DNA from: an uncultured Bacteroidota bacterium
GTDB lineage: Bacteria; Bacteroidota; Bacteroidia; UBA7662
DNA length: 7,905 nucleotides
Reading direction: 5' to 3'
NCBI GenBank assembly: GCA_903856555.1
Contig: CAIOCC010000233.1
Coordinates: 1-7,905, forward strand
Shown here: one piece after another, positions 1-6,525 of the stretch
Layout of the letters: every line of letters starts with the position of its first letter
Position numbering within the stretch: the first letter of the stretch is position 1
Translations under genes and position numbers: made by a program
Notes under the pieces: generated by a model
The model's input: only the letters and a program-made list of their open reading frames with translations
The model's database searches: none
What the model was told of the DNA's origin: nothing

Positions 1-101
1 ATGATCTGCAGGTGGCTTACAAGAATTTGCTAGCCGGCGATTTTACCGAGGAAGAAATCAAACTGGTTCGCATCAAATTCCTGAGCGAACAGGCGCATTA
101 A
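1..101 (+). CDS. C-terminal end of an unidentified protein (5' truncated)
   Basis: An open frame enters from the left edge and ends at TAA 99-101. Whole codons start at position 3, giving 32 residues that begin DLQVAYKNLL and end LSEQAH. The peptide is charged and looks helical (an EEE run, then alternating K/R and hydrophobic residues), as expected of a real protein end rather than random translation. I do not recognise the family, and 32 residues are too few to assign a function. It converges on the threonine dehydrogenase gene, with 24 bp between the two stop codons; that gap is filled by a 17-bp tandem repeat. Confidence 0.6.
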   Translation, partial: DLQVAYKNLLAGDFTEEEIKLVRIKFLSEQAH

Positions 102-152
102 GCCTGCCTCAGAATGAAGCCTCCCTCAGAATGAAGGCTCCCTCAGAGATTC
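102..152. repeat. 17-bp tandem repeat, three copies, spanning the tdh stop codon
   Basis: Units lie at 102-118, 119-135 and 136-152. The first two differ at one base (GCCTGCCTCAGAATGAA versus GCCTCCCTCAGAATGAA). The third matches the second at 11 of 17 positions and is the part inside the dehydrogenase gene. The unit length is not a multiple of three. The duplicated material falls at and beyond the end of the minus-strand gene, so it changes only the last residues (REPSF) and supplies the TGA stop (126-128). Confidence 0.8.
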
Positions 153-1079
153 CAGCATCACTCGACAAGTCGCTTCCAAGTCAAAGCGCGGTGCCCATCC
201 CCAGTCCCTGCGGGCCAAAGTATCGTCAACCCGTTGCGGCCATTGGTCTGCAATCGCCTGCCTAAAATCGGGCTCGTAATTCATCTCAAATCCAGGAACC
301 ATTTTTTGGATGGAGTCCGCCAATTCGGCCGGGGTAAAGTCCATGGCGCCCAGGTTGTAAGAGGTTCGGCAGGTGATTTGTTCGGCGGGAGCATCCATCA
401 ATTCCAGCGTGCCCCGTATCGCATCGTCGATGTACATCATGGGAAGGCGGGTATGGGCGGACAAAAAGCCGGTATAGCGGCCTTGGTCCAGGGCTCGATG
501 GAAAATTTCCACCGCATAATCCGTAGTACCGCCTCCAGGTGGGGTGCGCCACGAAAGAATGCCGGGGTAACGAAGAGAACGCACGTCCAATCCGTGTTTG
601 CTATGGTAATAACGACACCACAGTTCGCCGCTGAGTTTGGAAATTCCATAAACCGTCATCGGATCCATGTAGCCGGCCTGCTCGGCGGGGTCTTTGGGAC
701 TGTCGGGGCCAAAAACGGCGATGGAACTGGGCCAAAAAACCCGGTCAACCCCCATCTCCACACTCAAATCCAAAACGCGCAGGAGTCCATCCATGTTCAG
801 TTTCCACGCGTCGCGGGGTCTTGCCTCTCCGGTGGCCGATAACATCGCTGCCAACAAATAAACCCGCTGCGGACGGTACCGCTCAAAAACATTCCGAAGA
901 GCCCCTTCATCCAGCACATCCAGCAACTCAAAGGGCGAATCACCGGCCTGGGGTCCGGGCCTTAAATCGGTGCATAACACAGATTCCGGAGGAAGTTGCT
1001 CCAAAAGGGCCCTGCGCAATTCGGAACCCAATTGACCTTCGGAACCGAGAATCAGGGTGGGGGTAGGGGTCGTGGACAT
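126..1079 (-). CDS. tdh: L-threonine 3-dehydrogenase, short-chain (SDR/epimerase-like) type
   Basis: Predicted to oxidise L-threonine to 2-amino-3-oxobutyrate with NAD+ in the cytoplasm, the first step of threonine breakdown to glycine and acetyl-CoA via Kbl. The 317-residue protein has an N-terminal Rossmann fold with GSEGQLG at 12-18 and D38 to bind the NAD ribose, the serine region PSSIAVFG at 117-124, and the catalytic pair Y144/K148 (YGISK). The family-specific stretch YPGILSW and PGGGTTDYAVEIF (about 171-193), followed by LPMMYIDDAIR, SYNLGAMDFTP and PDFRQAIADQWP, separates it from generic sugar epimerases. Length is normal for the family. ATG at 1077-1079 is the natural start, just before the glycine-rich loop, and an exact TAnnTTTG motif lies 16 bp upstream. 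No kbl is in the window. Only the C-terminus is odd, being altered by a tandem repeat. A nucleotide-sugar epimerase is the alternative, but the motifs favour threonine dehydrogenase. Confidence 0.9.
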   Translation of the reverse strand: MSTTPTPTLILGSEGQLGSELRRALLEQLPPESVLCTDLRPGPQAGDSPFELLDVLDEGALRNVFERYRPQRVYLLAAMLSATGEARPRDAWKLNMDGLLRVLDLSVEMGVDRVFWPSSIAVFGPDSPKDPAEQAGYMDPMTVYGISKLSGELWCRYYHSKHGLDVRSLRYPGILSWRTPPGGGTTDYAVEIFHRALDQGRYTGFLSAHTRLPMMYIDDAIRGTLELMDAPAEQITCRTSYNLGAMDFTPAELADSIQKMVPGFEMNYEPDFRQAIADQWPQRVDDTLARRDWGWAPRFDLEATCRVMLESLREPSF

Positions 1080-1095
1080 GGATGGTTTGAACGCC

Positions 1096-1103
1096 CAAAG
1101 GTA
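1096..1103 (-). promoter_or_regulatory. Probable -7 element of the tdh promoter (TAnnTTTG type)
   Basis: Read on the minus strand this is TACCTTTG, an exact match to the Bacteroidota -7 consensus TAnnTTTG. It ends 16 bp before the dehydrogenase ATG, which implies a leader of roughly ten bases. I see no convincing TTG/TTTG -33 element at the expected distance, so the call rests on the -7 match and its position. Confidence 0.5.
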
Positions 1104-1115
1104 TTAGCCAAGGCT

Positions 1116-1123
1116 TATTTTTG
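1116..1123 (+). promoter_or_regulatory. Probable -7 element driving the cytochrome/barrel gene pair
   Basis: TATTTTTG fits TAnnTTTG exactly and ends 25 bp before the ATG at 1149. A TTTG at 1086-1089 could act as the -33 element, but the 26-bp spacer is longer than the 17-23 bp usual in this phylum. The motif is 12 bp from, and points away from, the opposing -7 element of tdh, so the two polymerase sites would overlap. Confidence 0.5.
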
Positions 1124-1148
1124 CTAAAGAGCCCTAGGCCTGTCCAGC

Positions 1149-1574
1149 ATGAAAAATCCACTCCATACCCTCGCCTCCATCCAGAACGTTCTCTCCATCC
1201 GAACCGTTCTCTCCATCCGGACCGTTCTCTTGGCGGGCCTTTTTTTGATTGTGGGCCAGGCCTGCTATTACGACAACGAAAAAGAACTCTACGGAATCGC
1301 CGTTCCCTGCGATACCCTCGCTGTGAGTTATTCCACCGAGATCCAGGGCATCATCACCAACAATTGCCAAGGCTGTCACAACAACCAATCGGCATCGGGG
1401 AACCTCAATTTGGAGAGCACGGCATCGCGCACCGCCAACATCGCCAAAATCCTGGATCGCATCGGCCGTTCGGCTGGAGATCCTTTGGTGATGCCCACCT
1501 CCGGGCCCATGCCGTCCTGTCATATCAACAAAATCCGGGCCTGGTCCAACCAAGGTCTTCCCACCAACAACTAA
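1149..1574 (+). CDS. Small monoheme c-type cytochrome-like lipoprotein
   Basis: A 141-residue exported protein with one covalent haem site, CQGCH, at 73-77. Met115 or Met121 in LVMPTSGPMPSCH is the likely distal haem ligand. C54 and C124 could pair as a disulfide. The N-terminus is a long, basic signal sequence with hydrophobic core LLAGLFLIVG (27-36), then GQA-C39. The lipobox is weak, but Cys followed by YYDNE is how relatives in Bacteroidota begin their mature form, so outer-membrane or periplasmic lipid anchoring is likely. Residues 10-26 contain a repeated SIRTVL element from an 18-bp DNA repeat, which places arginines 18 and 24 unusually deep in the leader. The ATG is preceded by an exact TAnnTTTG motif. 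The DUF5777 barrel gene starts 37 bp downstream and is probably co-transcribed. The role is probably electron transfer; the partner is unknown. Confidence 0.8.
   Translation: MKNPLHTLASIQNVLSIRTVLSIRTVLLAGLFLIVGQACYYDNEKELYGIAVPCDTLAVSYSTEIQGIITNNCQGCHNNQSASGNLNLESTASRTANIAKILDRIGRSAGDPLVMPTSGPMPSCHINKIRAWSNQGLPTNN
1175..1228 (+). repeat. 18-bp in-frame tandem repeat, three copies, in a signal-peptide coding region
   Basis: Units at 1175-1192, 1193-1210 and 1211-1228 share CTCCATCC at the start and CGTTCT at the end. Copies 1 and 2 differ at three bases, copies 2 and 3 at one. Each adds six residues (SIQNVL, SIRTVL, SIRTVL) to the leader of the cytochrome lipoprotein without changing the frame. 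Confidence 0.85.
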
Positions 1575-1611
1575 AAAGCCGTTGTTTGCTTTTCATCTTA
1601 TGCAATTTGTT

Positions 1612-2574
1612 ATGAAAAATCGCTTTTTGGTTCCTGCTTTGTTTTTGACTTTGTTTTTGGCCGGATCGACATTCGCCAAGGAAGCCGAACTCTCCAACCC
1701 AGGCCTTCCTATCAATCCATCCAAGCAGCCCAACAATCCCACCGACACAACGGACTTGTTAACGGACCTGTTCCTTGCCGACGAAAACCCTGTTGCTCAA
1801 CCGGTTGCCTATACTTTTAAATCCACCCGCATCATCAACACCCATTCCATCGAAAACGTAGCAGCCGGGGTCCTGGACTTTCGAATCATGCACCGTTTTG
1901 GGGCCATTAACGGAGGTTGGTACGAGCTTTGGGGTCTGGACCAGGCTTCGATGCGTATGTCCTTGGACTACGGTATCACACCGCGCTTGATGGTTGGTGG
2001 AGGTCGTTCCAATGTTGGTAAATCCTACGATGGCTTTGTTAAATACAAAATCATTCGTCAAAGCGAGGGAGGGAGAGGCGCCAAGCCTTTTTCGCTGAGT
2101 TATGTTGCGGGAACCATCCTCAGCGCCCAACGCTGGGCCGATCCGGAACGCAAAAATTATTTCAGCTCCCGCCTTTCGTACTACCATCAATTGCTTTTGG
2201 CCAAAAAAATTTCGGCCGATCTCAGCCTTCAGGTCACCCCTACCTTGCTCCACCGCAATTTGGTCTCGGGACCCGAAATACCCAATACCCTGATGGCGAT
2301 CGGAACGGGGGGGCGTATCAAAATAGGACCCAGGGCATCCCTCAACGCGGATTACATCTGGGTGCCCAAGGCCGATGTGTTGGGAACCCGTAACAGCCTA
2401 TCGCTGGGGATGGATATCGAAACCGGGGGTCATGTTTTTCAGTTGCATGTGACCAACAGCCGGGGCCTGAACGAAGCCCAATTCATTGCCGATACTCGGG
2501 GAAATTGGAACGATGGGTCGATCTATTTTGGATTTAACCTTTCCAGGGTCTTCACGGTTCGAGAGCCACGCTGA
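1612..2574 (+). CDS. DUF5777-type outer-membrane beta-barrel protein
   Basis: A 320-residue protein with a clear signal peptide: MKNR, a hydrophobic core to about residue 18, and likely cleavage after STFA at 22. A polar Pro/Asn/Thr-rich stretch (about 28-66) follows. From about residue 67 come alternating aromatic and hydrophobic strands typical of a barrel. FKSTRIINTHS, GVLDFRIMHRFG, LWGLDQASMRMSLDYG and YDGFVKYKI are the conserved core I associate with DUF5777. The last residues do not form a classic C-terminal Phe strand, although FGFNLSRVF lies just before the end. ATG 1612 is preferred over the in-frame TTG 1582 and ATG 1600 because it starts directly with the basic n-region of the leader. 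No molecular role is established for the family. Its position behind a haem lipoprotein suggests a joint envelope function. The gene end overlaps the convergent ABC-F gene by 23 bp. Confidence 0.8.
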   Translation: MKNRFLVPALFLTLFLAGSTFAKEAELSNPGLPINPSKQPNNPTDTTDLLTDLFLADENPVAQPVAYTFKSTRIINTHSIENVAAGVLDFRIMHRFGAINGGWYELWGLDQASMRMSLDYGITPRLMVGGGRSNVGKSYDGFVKYKIIRQSEGGRGAKPFSLSYVAGTILSAQRWADPERKNYFSSRLSYYHQLLLAKKISADLSLQVTPTLLHRNLVSGPEIPNTLMAIGTGGRIKIGPRASLNADYIWVPKADVLGTRNSLSLGMDIETGGHVFQLHVTNSRGLNEAQFIADTRGNWNDGSIYFGFNLSRVFTVREPR

Positions 2575-4483
2575 GTTCCAGCCATTCCCATTCCACTTTT
2601 TCCTCTTCGGACTCCAGGGCCTGCAATGCTTTGCCCCACGAGGCGTATTCATCCGGTGCCGCCCCGCTGCGGTTCAGCTTGTCGATCAGGTCGGTTTTCT
2701 CAGCCCGAATCACCGCCAACCGCTGGGTAAGTTCCTCGTAGCGCCGGGTTTGTGCGTAGGTGGGCTTGGTCCCGCGTTGCTTATTCTTGGTCGTGGTTTG
2801 GGCAGGCTTGTTGGCCTGGTTGGCAGAGGTATCGGCCGAAGCGGTCACCGAGGTCGCAGTCCCCAAACGGCCTTCGCTTTGACTCAATCGACCCTCGCTT
2901 TGGCTCAAACGATAATCCGTATAATTCCCCGGAAAATCTCGGATAAACCCTTCACCCTCAAACACAAACATGTGATCCACCAATCGGTCCATAAAATACC
3001 GATCGTGGGATACCAGAAGCAAACAGCCTTTGAATTTTTCGAGGTAATCTTCCAGAACCTGCAGGCTCACCAAATCCAAATCGTTGGTCGGTTCGTCCAT
3101 GATGAGAAAATTCGGTTGGGCGATCAAAACCAACAAAAGTTGCAGCCTTCGCTTTTCACCGCCGCTCAATTTGTCCACCTTGTCGTGCTGTTGTTTGGGT
3201 GGAAACAAAAAGCGTTGCAGGTAATCGCCGGCGGATACTTCTTTGCCCGATGACAAGCGGATATGATCGGTCACTTCGCGGACCCGTTCCAGGACCGTCT
3301 GCCCGGGTTTGTAAACCAAGGATTCTTGGCGGTAATAACCAACCACCGTTTGTTCGCCCCACTCCACGGAACCCCCGTCGGGCCGTAGATGTCCGGTCAA
3401 TAAATTCAAAAAGGTGGTCTTGCCCAAACCGTTGCGGCCCACAACGCCGACCCGGTCCCCTTTCACAAAATTGTACGTGAATTCTTTGACCAAATTCCGA
3501 TCGCCAAAGGACTTGGTCAGGTAAGAAATCTCCAGAACCTTGCCCCCCAGCGGGCGGCCTACCCCGTCCAGTTCCAGGCGACCCTGTACTTCGCGTTTGG
3601 AGGCCTCGTTGCTGACCTTGTAAAATTGTTCGGTGCGGGCTTTGGACTTGGTGCCACGGGCTTTGGGCTGACGACGCATCCATTCCAATTCTTTGCGTAA
3701 CCAGGCCCGGGTTTTTTGGGCATCGGCGGTCTGGATTTGTTCGCGGGTTTCTTTGTTTTCCAAAAAAGTGGCGTAATCGCCTTGGTGGAAATACAATTTG
3801 CCTTGTTCCAATTCCAGCATACCATTGCAGACCGATTCCAAAAAATACCGATCGTGGGTCACCAACAACAGGGTGGTTTTTTGGTTCCGCAACCGGTTCT
3901 CCAACCATTCGATGGTGTTCAAATCCAGATGGTTGGTTGGTTCGTCCAACAAAATCAAATCGGCTTCGGCGACCATCATGGCGGCCAAGGCAACCCGCTT
4001 CCGCTGACCCCCCGAAAGGGTGGACATGTCTTGGCGCAGGTCCGGAATTTCCAATTCGCCTAACAAACGATTAAAATCCCGCTGGTAGGTCCATAGGCCC
4101 TGCTCTTCCATCACTTGGTGAAGGCGGTTCATGCGCTCCACCTCGTCATCGCTCAGGTGATCCCGGTCGCTTAGGTCGTAGTATTCCCGTAGCCAACGGC
4201 TCTGGGGGCGGTCGTTATGCAAAATCGCATCCATCACCGGGCCCGTGGCCCCTAACAAGGGGTCCTGTTCCAGGTAGGCCGTCCGGATTTGTTTGTTGAT
4301 CCGGATTTCCCCGTCATCGGGCCGGTCCAAACCGGCAATCATTCGAAGAAGGGTGGTTTTGCCGCAGCCGTTCCGGCCCAGCAATCCTAATTTTTGACCT
4401 TGGTTTAATCCAAAGGACAATTGGCTAAACAAAACCCTTTCACCAAGACTTTTACTTACCGACGCGACCGATACTACATTCAC
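2552..4483 (-). CDS. uup: ABC-F family ATPase, Uup type
   Basis: A 643-residue cytoplasmic protein with two ATP-binding cassettes and no membrane segment, as in ABC-F proteins that act on the ribosome or, for Uup, also influence DNA transactions. Cassette 1 has Walker A GRNGCGKT (36-43), signature LSGGQ (156-160) and Walker B LILLDEPTNHLD (D180, E181). Cassette 2 has GRNGLGKT, LSGGEKRR and LIMDEPTNDLDL. Uup traits are the basic interdomain segment LEWMRRQPKARGTKSKAR, the NDLD form of the second Walker B, and a charged C-terminal coiled-coil domain (about 565-643). Between cassette 2 and that domain lies a duplicated LSQSEGR heptad (about 525-538) and a Ser/Thr/Ala/Gln-rich linker. The start is taken as GTG 4481-4483, giving MNVVSV as in relatives; TTG 4496-4498 is the alternative. 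It is divergent from menA with 26 bp between starts. Confidence 0.9.
   Translation of the reverse strand: MNVVSVASVSKSLGERVLFSQLSFGLNQGQKLGLLGRNGCGKTTLLRMIAGLDRPDDGEIRINKQIRTAYLEQDPLLGATGPVMDAILHNDRPQSRWLREYYDLSDRDHLSDDEVERMNRLHQVMEEQGLWTYQRDFNRLLGELEIPDLRQDMSTLSGGQRKRVALAAMMVAEADLILLDEPTNHLDLNTIEWLENRLRNQKTTLLLVTHDRYFLESVCNGMLELEQGKLYFHQGDYATFLENKETREQIQTADAQKTRAWLRKELEWMRRQPKARGTKSKARTEQFYKVSNEASKREVQGRLELDGVGRPLGGKVLEISYLTKSFGDRNLVKEFTYNFVKGDRVGVVGRNGLGKTTFLNLLTGHLRPDGGSVEWGEQTVVGYYRQESLVYKPGQTVLERVREVTDHIRLSSGKEVSAGDYLQRFLFPPKQQHDKVDKLSGGEKRRLQLLLVLIAQPNFLIMDEPTNDLDLVSLQVLEDYLEKFKGCLLLVSHDRYFMDRLVDHMFVFEGEGFIRDFPGNYTDYRLSQSEGRLSQSEGRLGTATSVTASADTSANQANKPAQTTTKNKQRGTKPTYAQTRRYEELTQRLAVIRAEKTDLIDKLNRSGAAPDEYASWGKALQALESEEEKVEWEWLELSVALEP
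2871..2912 (-). repeat. 21-bp in-frame tandem duplication in the Uup linker
   Basis: Units at 2871-2891 and 2892-2912 differ at 3 of 21 bases but encode the same heptad, LSQSEGR, twice. It sits in the flexible segment between the second ATPase cassette and the C-terminal coiled coil, where an added heptad should be tolerated. Confidence 0.85.
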
Positions 4484-4509
4484 GGCACGAAGATGCAAAC
4501 TCCAACCCC

Positions 4510-5439
4510 ATGTCCGACCCCTTCCCTAAGGTTCCTTCTACACCGGCTTCACCGCGTGCTTGGCTGAACGCCCTCCGCCTACGCACCCTGCCTTTGGCGG
4601 CGGCGGCGATCCTCTTGCCGGCTGGCCTCCTGGCCCTTCAGGGCAAGGTGCAGTTCGAGATCGTGGGCCTGGCCTTGCTGACCGCTTTTCTGCTACAGAT
4701 CCTGTCGAACCTGGCCAACGACTACGGGGATGCCCTGAGCGGGGCCGACCGGAATCGCATCGGCCCGGCCCGCATGGTCGCCTCGGGCCAAATCAGCCCC
4801 CAAAGCATGCGATGGGCCATCCTAGTCGCCGCCGCCGCCGCCCTGGCCAGCGGTCTGACCTTGCTGCGCCACCTCCAGGGCGCTCCCAAGACCTATGCTT
4901 TGTGGCTGGGACTGGGACTCCTCGCGGTGGCCGCCGCGGTCCGCTACACCGTGGGCCGTCGCCCCTACGGATACCGGGGACTCGGTGAAGTCGCCGTCAT
5001 CCTCTTTTTTGGACCGGTGGCCTACGCCGGCATCTGGGCCCTGCACGGTGTGACCCTCACCACCGCCGATTGGGGACCGGCCCTGGGTACCGGACTCTTG
5101 GCCGCCTCCGTCCTCAACCTCAACAACCTACGGGACCGTGAAGAAGATGCCCAAAACAACAAAATCACCCTGGCCGTGCGCCTCGGCGATCGTGGCGGTC
5201 GCCTCTGGCACAGCGCCCTCTTGGGCGTCGGGTTGATGGGCCTTTTGCTCTACGCCTTTCCCCGTTCCGTACCCCTGACCTGGGGCTGGGCACTGATGAC
5301 CCTCGCCTATTCCAGCCTTTTGCGTCGAATTTGGCAGGTCCGCGAACCCGCCGCCTACGATGCCTTCCTCAAACCCACTGCGCTCTACCTATTGGTCATG
5401 GCCTTGATGCCCTGGATTTTGTACTGGAGAACCCCCTAA
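4510..5439 (+). CDS. menA: 1,4-dihydroxy-2-naphthoate polyprenyltransferase
   Basis: An integral membrane prenyltransferase of the UbiA superfamily that joins a polyprenyl diphosphate to 1,4-dihydroxy-2-naphthoate, giving demethylmenaquinone. The 309 residues are mostly hydrophobic, with about eight or nine helices. The first aspartate motif is NLANDYGD (D71, D74) followed by GAD (D80) and IGPARMVASG. The second is LNNLRDREED (D209, D213) followed by KITLAVRLG, both diagnostic of MenA. The N-terminal stretch before WLNALRLRTLP is a 17-residue Pro/Ser-rich extension; no later in-frame start would keep the conserved WLNALRLRTLP region, so ATG 4510 is used although it lacks a ribosome site. It is the first gene of a menA-menC-menE run. 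The coding sequence looks more GC-rich than its neighbours, with runs of alanine codons such as (GCC)5 at 4828-4842. The last seven codons, including the stop, are tandemly duplicated. Confidence 0.93.
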   Translation: MSDPFPKVPSTPASPRAWLNALRLRTLPLAAAAILLPAGLLALQGKVQFEIVGLALLTAFLLQILSNLANDYGDALSGADRNRIGPARMVASGQISPQSMRWAILVAAAAALASGLTLLRHLQGAPKTYALWLGLGLLAVAAAVRYTVGRRPYGYRGLGEVAVILFFGPVAYAGIWALHGVTLTTADWGPALGTGLLAASVLNLNNLRDREEDAQNNKITLAVRLGDRGGRLWHSALLGVGLMGLLLYAFPRSVPLTWGWALMTLAYSSLLRRIWQVREPAAYDAFLKPTALYLLVMALMPWILYWRTP

Positions 5440-5466
5440 GCCCCTTGGAGAACCCCCTGAGCCCCT
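5425..5466 (+). repeat. 21-bp tandem duplication across the menA stop, next to the menC start
   Basis: Units at 5425-5445 and 5446-5466 are identical except for one base, which turns the TAA of copy 1 (5437-5439) into the TGA of copy 2 (5458-5460). The unit is seven codons in the menA frame. Its partial continuation adds a further in-frame TGA at 5467-5469, so menA is followed by three stops in one frame. The proposed TTG start of menC (5466-5468) begins on the last base of copy 2. Confidence 0.85.
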
Positions 5467-6524
5467 TGAATCCCCCCGCGATACTCACCGTTCAATCCGT
5501 TGAACTCCGGTTCAAACAACCGGCCCGGACCTCCCGGAATACCATGCTCACCCGCAAAATTTGGGTGTTAACCTACGGCCATGCCCAAGGGGAATGCGCA
5601 CCTCTGTCCGGTCTTAGCCCGGATTGGGTGGATGAAGCCCATTGGAACCAAATCCTCCACCAAGCAGTTCTTCGTTTCAACGAAGTGGCCGCCGACTGCG
5701 GCGATACCACCTCGTTGGTGCAAGCCATGGAAACCGAATTGGATTCCTACCGACGGCTTCATCCCTCTTTGGTTTTTGGTTTTGAATCGTTGTTAAAACA
5801 ACTATCAAACAACGCTGAACATAAGGGCGAAACTTCCGCAACCTTACCAGTCAACGGTTTGGTTTGGATGAACGAGATCGAAACGATGCGGACCGAGGCC
5901 CACCAAAAAGTCCAAGCAGGTTATACCTGCATCAAGCTCAAAATAGGCGCCTTGGACTGGTTGGCGGAATTGGATTTGTTGCAGGAATTGCGGGAAGCCT
6001 ATCCCAGCGAGCGTCTCCAAATCCGGGTGGATGCCAACGGAGCCCTGGACCCGGACACCGCAACAATGCGGATGGAGGCCTTGCAAAAAATGGGGGTGCA
6101 TAGCATTGAACAGCCTTTGGCGGTTCGCTACGACGCCTTGTTGCCCCAAATTTGCCAAACCGGGACCCTGCCGGTTGCCCTGGATGAATCCCTGCTGGTT
6201 CGTTACCCTGACGAAAGCAGCCGAGACTGGCTGGCCCAAAGCGGGGTGGCTTTTTTGGTCCTCAAACCCGGACTTCTAGGCGGATTTCGAGTGGCCGAAT
6301 CTTGGATCCAAACAGCGGAATCCTTGGGCCTGGGCTGGTGGATTACCTCGGCGCTGGAATCCAATATCGGACTGCAAGCCTTGGCCCTTTGGACCTTGGA
6401 TCAGACCCGTCGCTTCCAAAATCCGCTGGCCCAAGGGCTGGGAACGGGTTCTTTGTTCACCAACAATTTTCCTTCGACCTTGCAGGTTCAAAGCGGCATC
6501 CTGTCTTGGGGATCTCCTTCCTAA
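5466..6524 (+). CDS. menC: o-Succinylbenzoate synthase
   Basis: An enolase-superfamily enzyme that dehydrates SHCHC to o-succinylbenzoate in menaquinone synthesis. Catalytic and metal residues are all present: the KxK pair K157/K159 (IKLKIG), D189 (RVDANG), E215 (SIEQP), D240 (ALDES) and K267 (VLKPG). The choice of start matters. The first ATG, at 5544, would give 326 residues and remove the segment VELRFKQPARTSRNT, which matches the conserved family opening (a strand, then the PxGTSRG-like loop of the N-terminal capping domain). The frame is open further upstream, and TTG 5466 is the nearest usable codon, giving 352 residues; ATA 5481 or TTG 5445 are possible. The family glycine of the capping loop is Arg here (PARTSR). 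It lies 26 bp after the menA stop and 1 bp before menE, so the three are likely one transcript. Confidence 0.88.
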   Translation: MNPPAILTVQSVELRFKQPARTSRNTMLTRKIWVLTYGHAQGECAPLSGLSPDWVDEAHWNQILHQAVLRFNEVAADCGDTTSLVQAMETELDSYRRLHPSLVFGFESLLKQLSNNAEHKGETSATLPVNGLVWMNEIETMRTEAHQKVQAGYTCIKLKIGALDWLAELDLLQELREAYPSERLQIRVDANGALDPDTATMRMEALQKMGVHSIEQPLAVRYDALLPQICQTGTLPVALDESLLVRYPDESSRDWLAQSGVAFLVLKPGLLGGFRVAESWIQTAESLGLGWWITSALESNIGLQALALWTLDQTRRFQNPLAQGLGTGSLFTNNFPSTLQVQSGILSWGSPS

Positions 6525-6525
6525 C

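Noticed and set aside
102..140. Possible bidirectional terminator between the convergent genes at the left end
   Set aside because: Only a 5-bp pairing (AGCCT/AGGCT) with a long loop and no T-run; the repetition is better explained as a tandem repeat.
234..842. Long plus-strand frame opposite tdh
   Set aside because: It is a shadow of the well-supported dehydrogenase on the other strand and its translation shows no recognisable motif.
1582..1611. Upstream start (TTG 1582 or ATG 1600) for the DUF5777 gene
   Set aside because: It would place non-basic residues ahead of a complete signal peptide that starts naturally at ATG 1612.
3156..3908. Second minus-strand frame inside the ABC-F gene
   Set aside because: It overlaps the clear Walker and signature motifs in another frame; it is Arg/Pro-rich, low-information translation.
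4388..4395. TAATTTTTG inside uup as a menA promoter
   Set aside because: The spacing within the motif is off by one base from TAnnTTTG and it lies over 110 bp from menA; not supportable.
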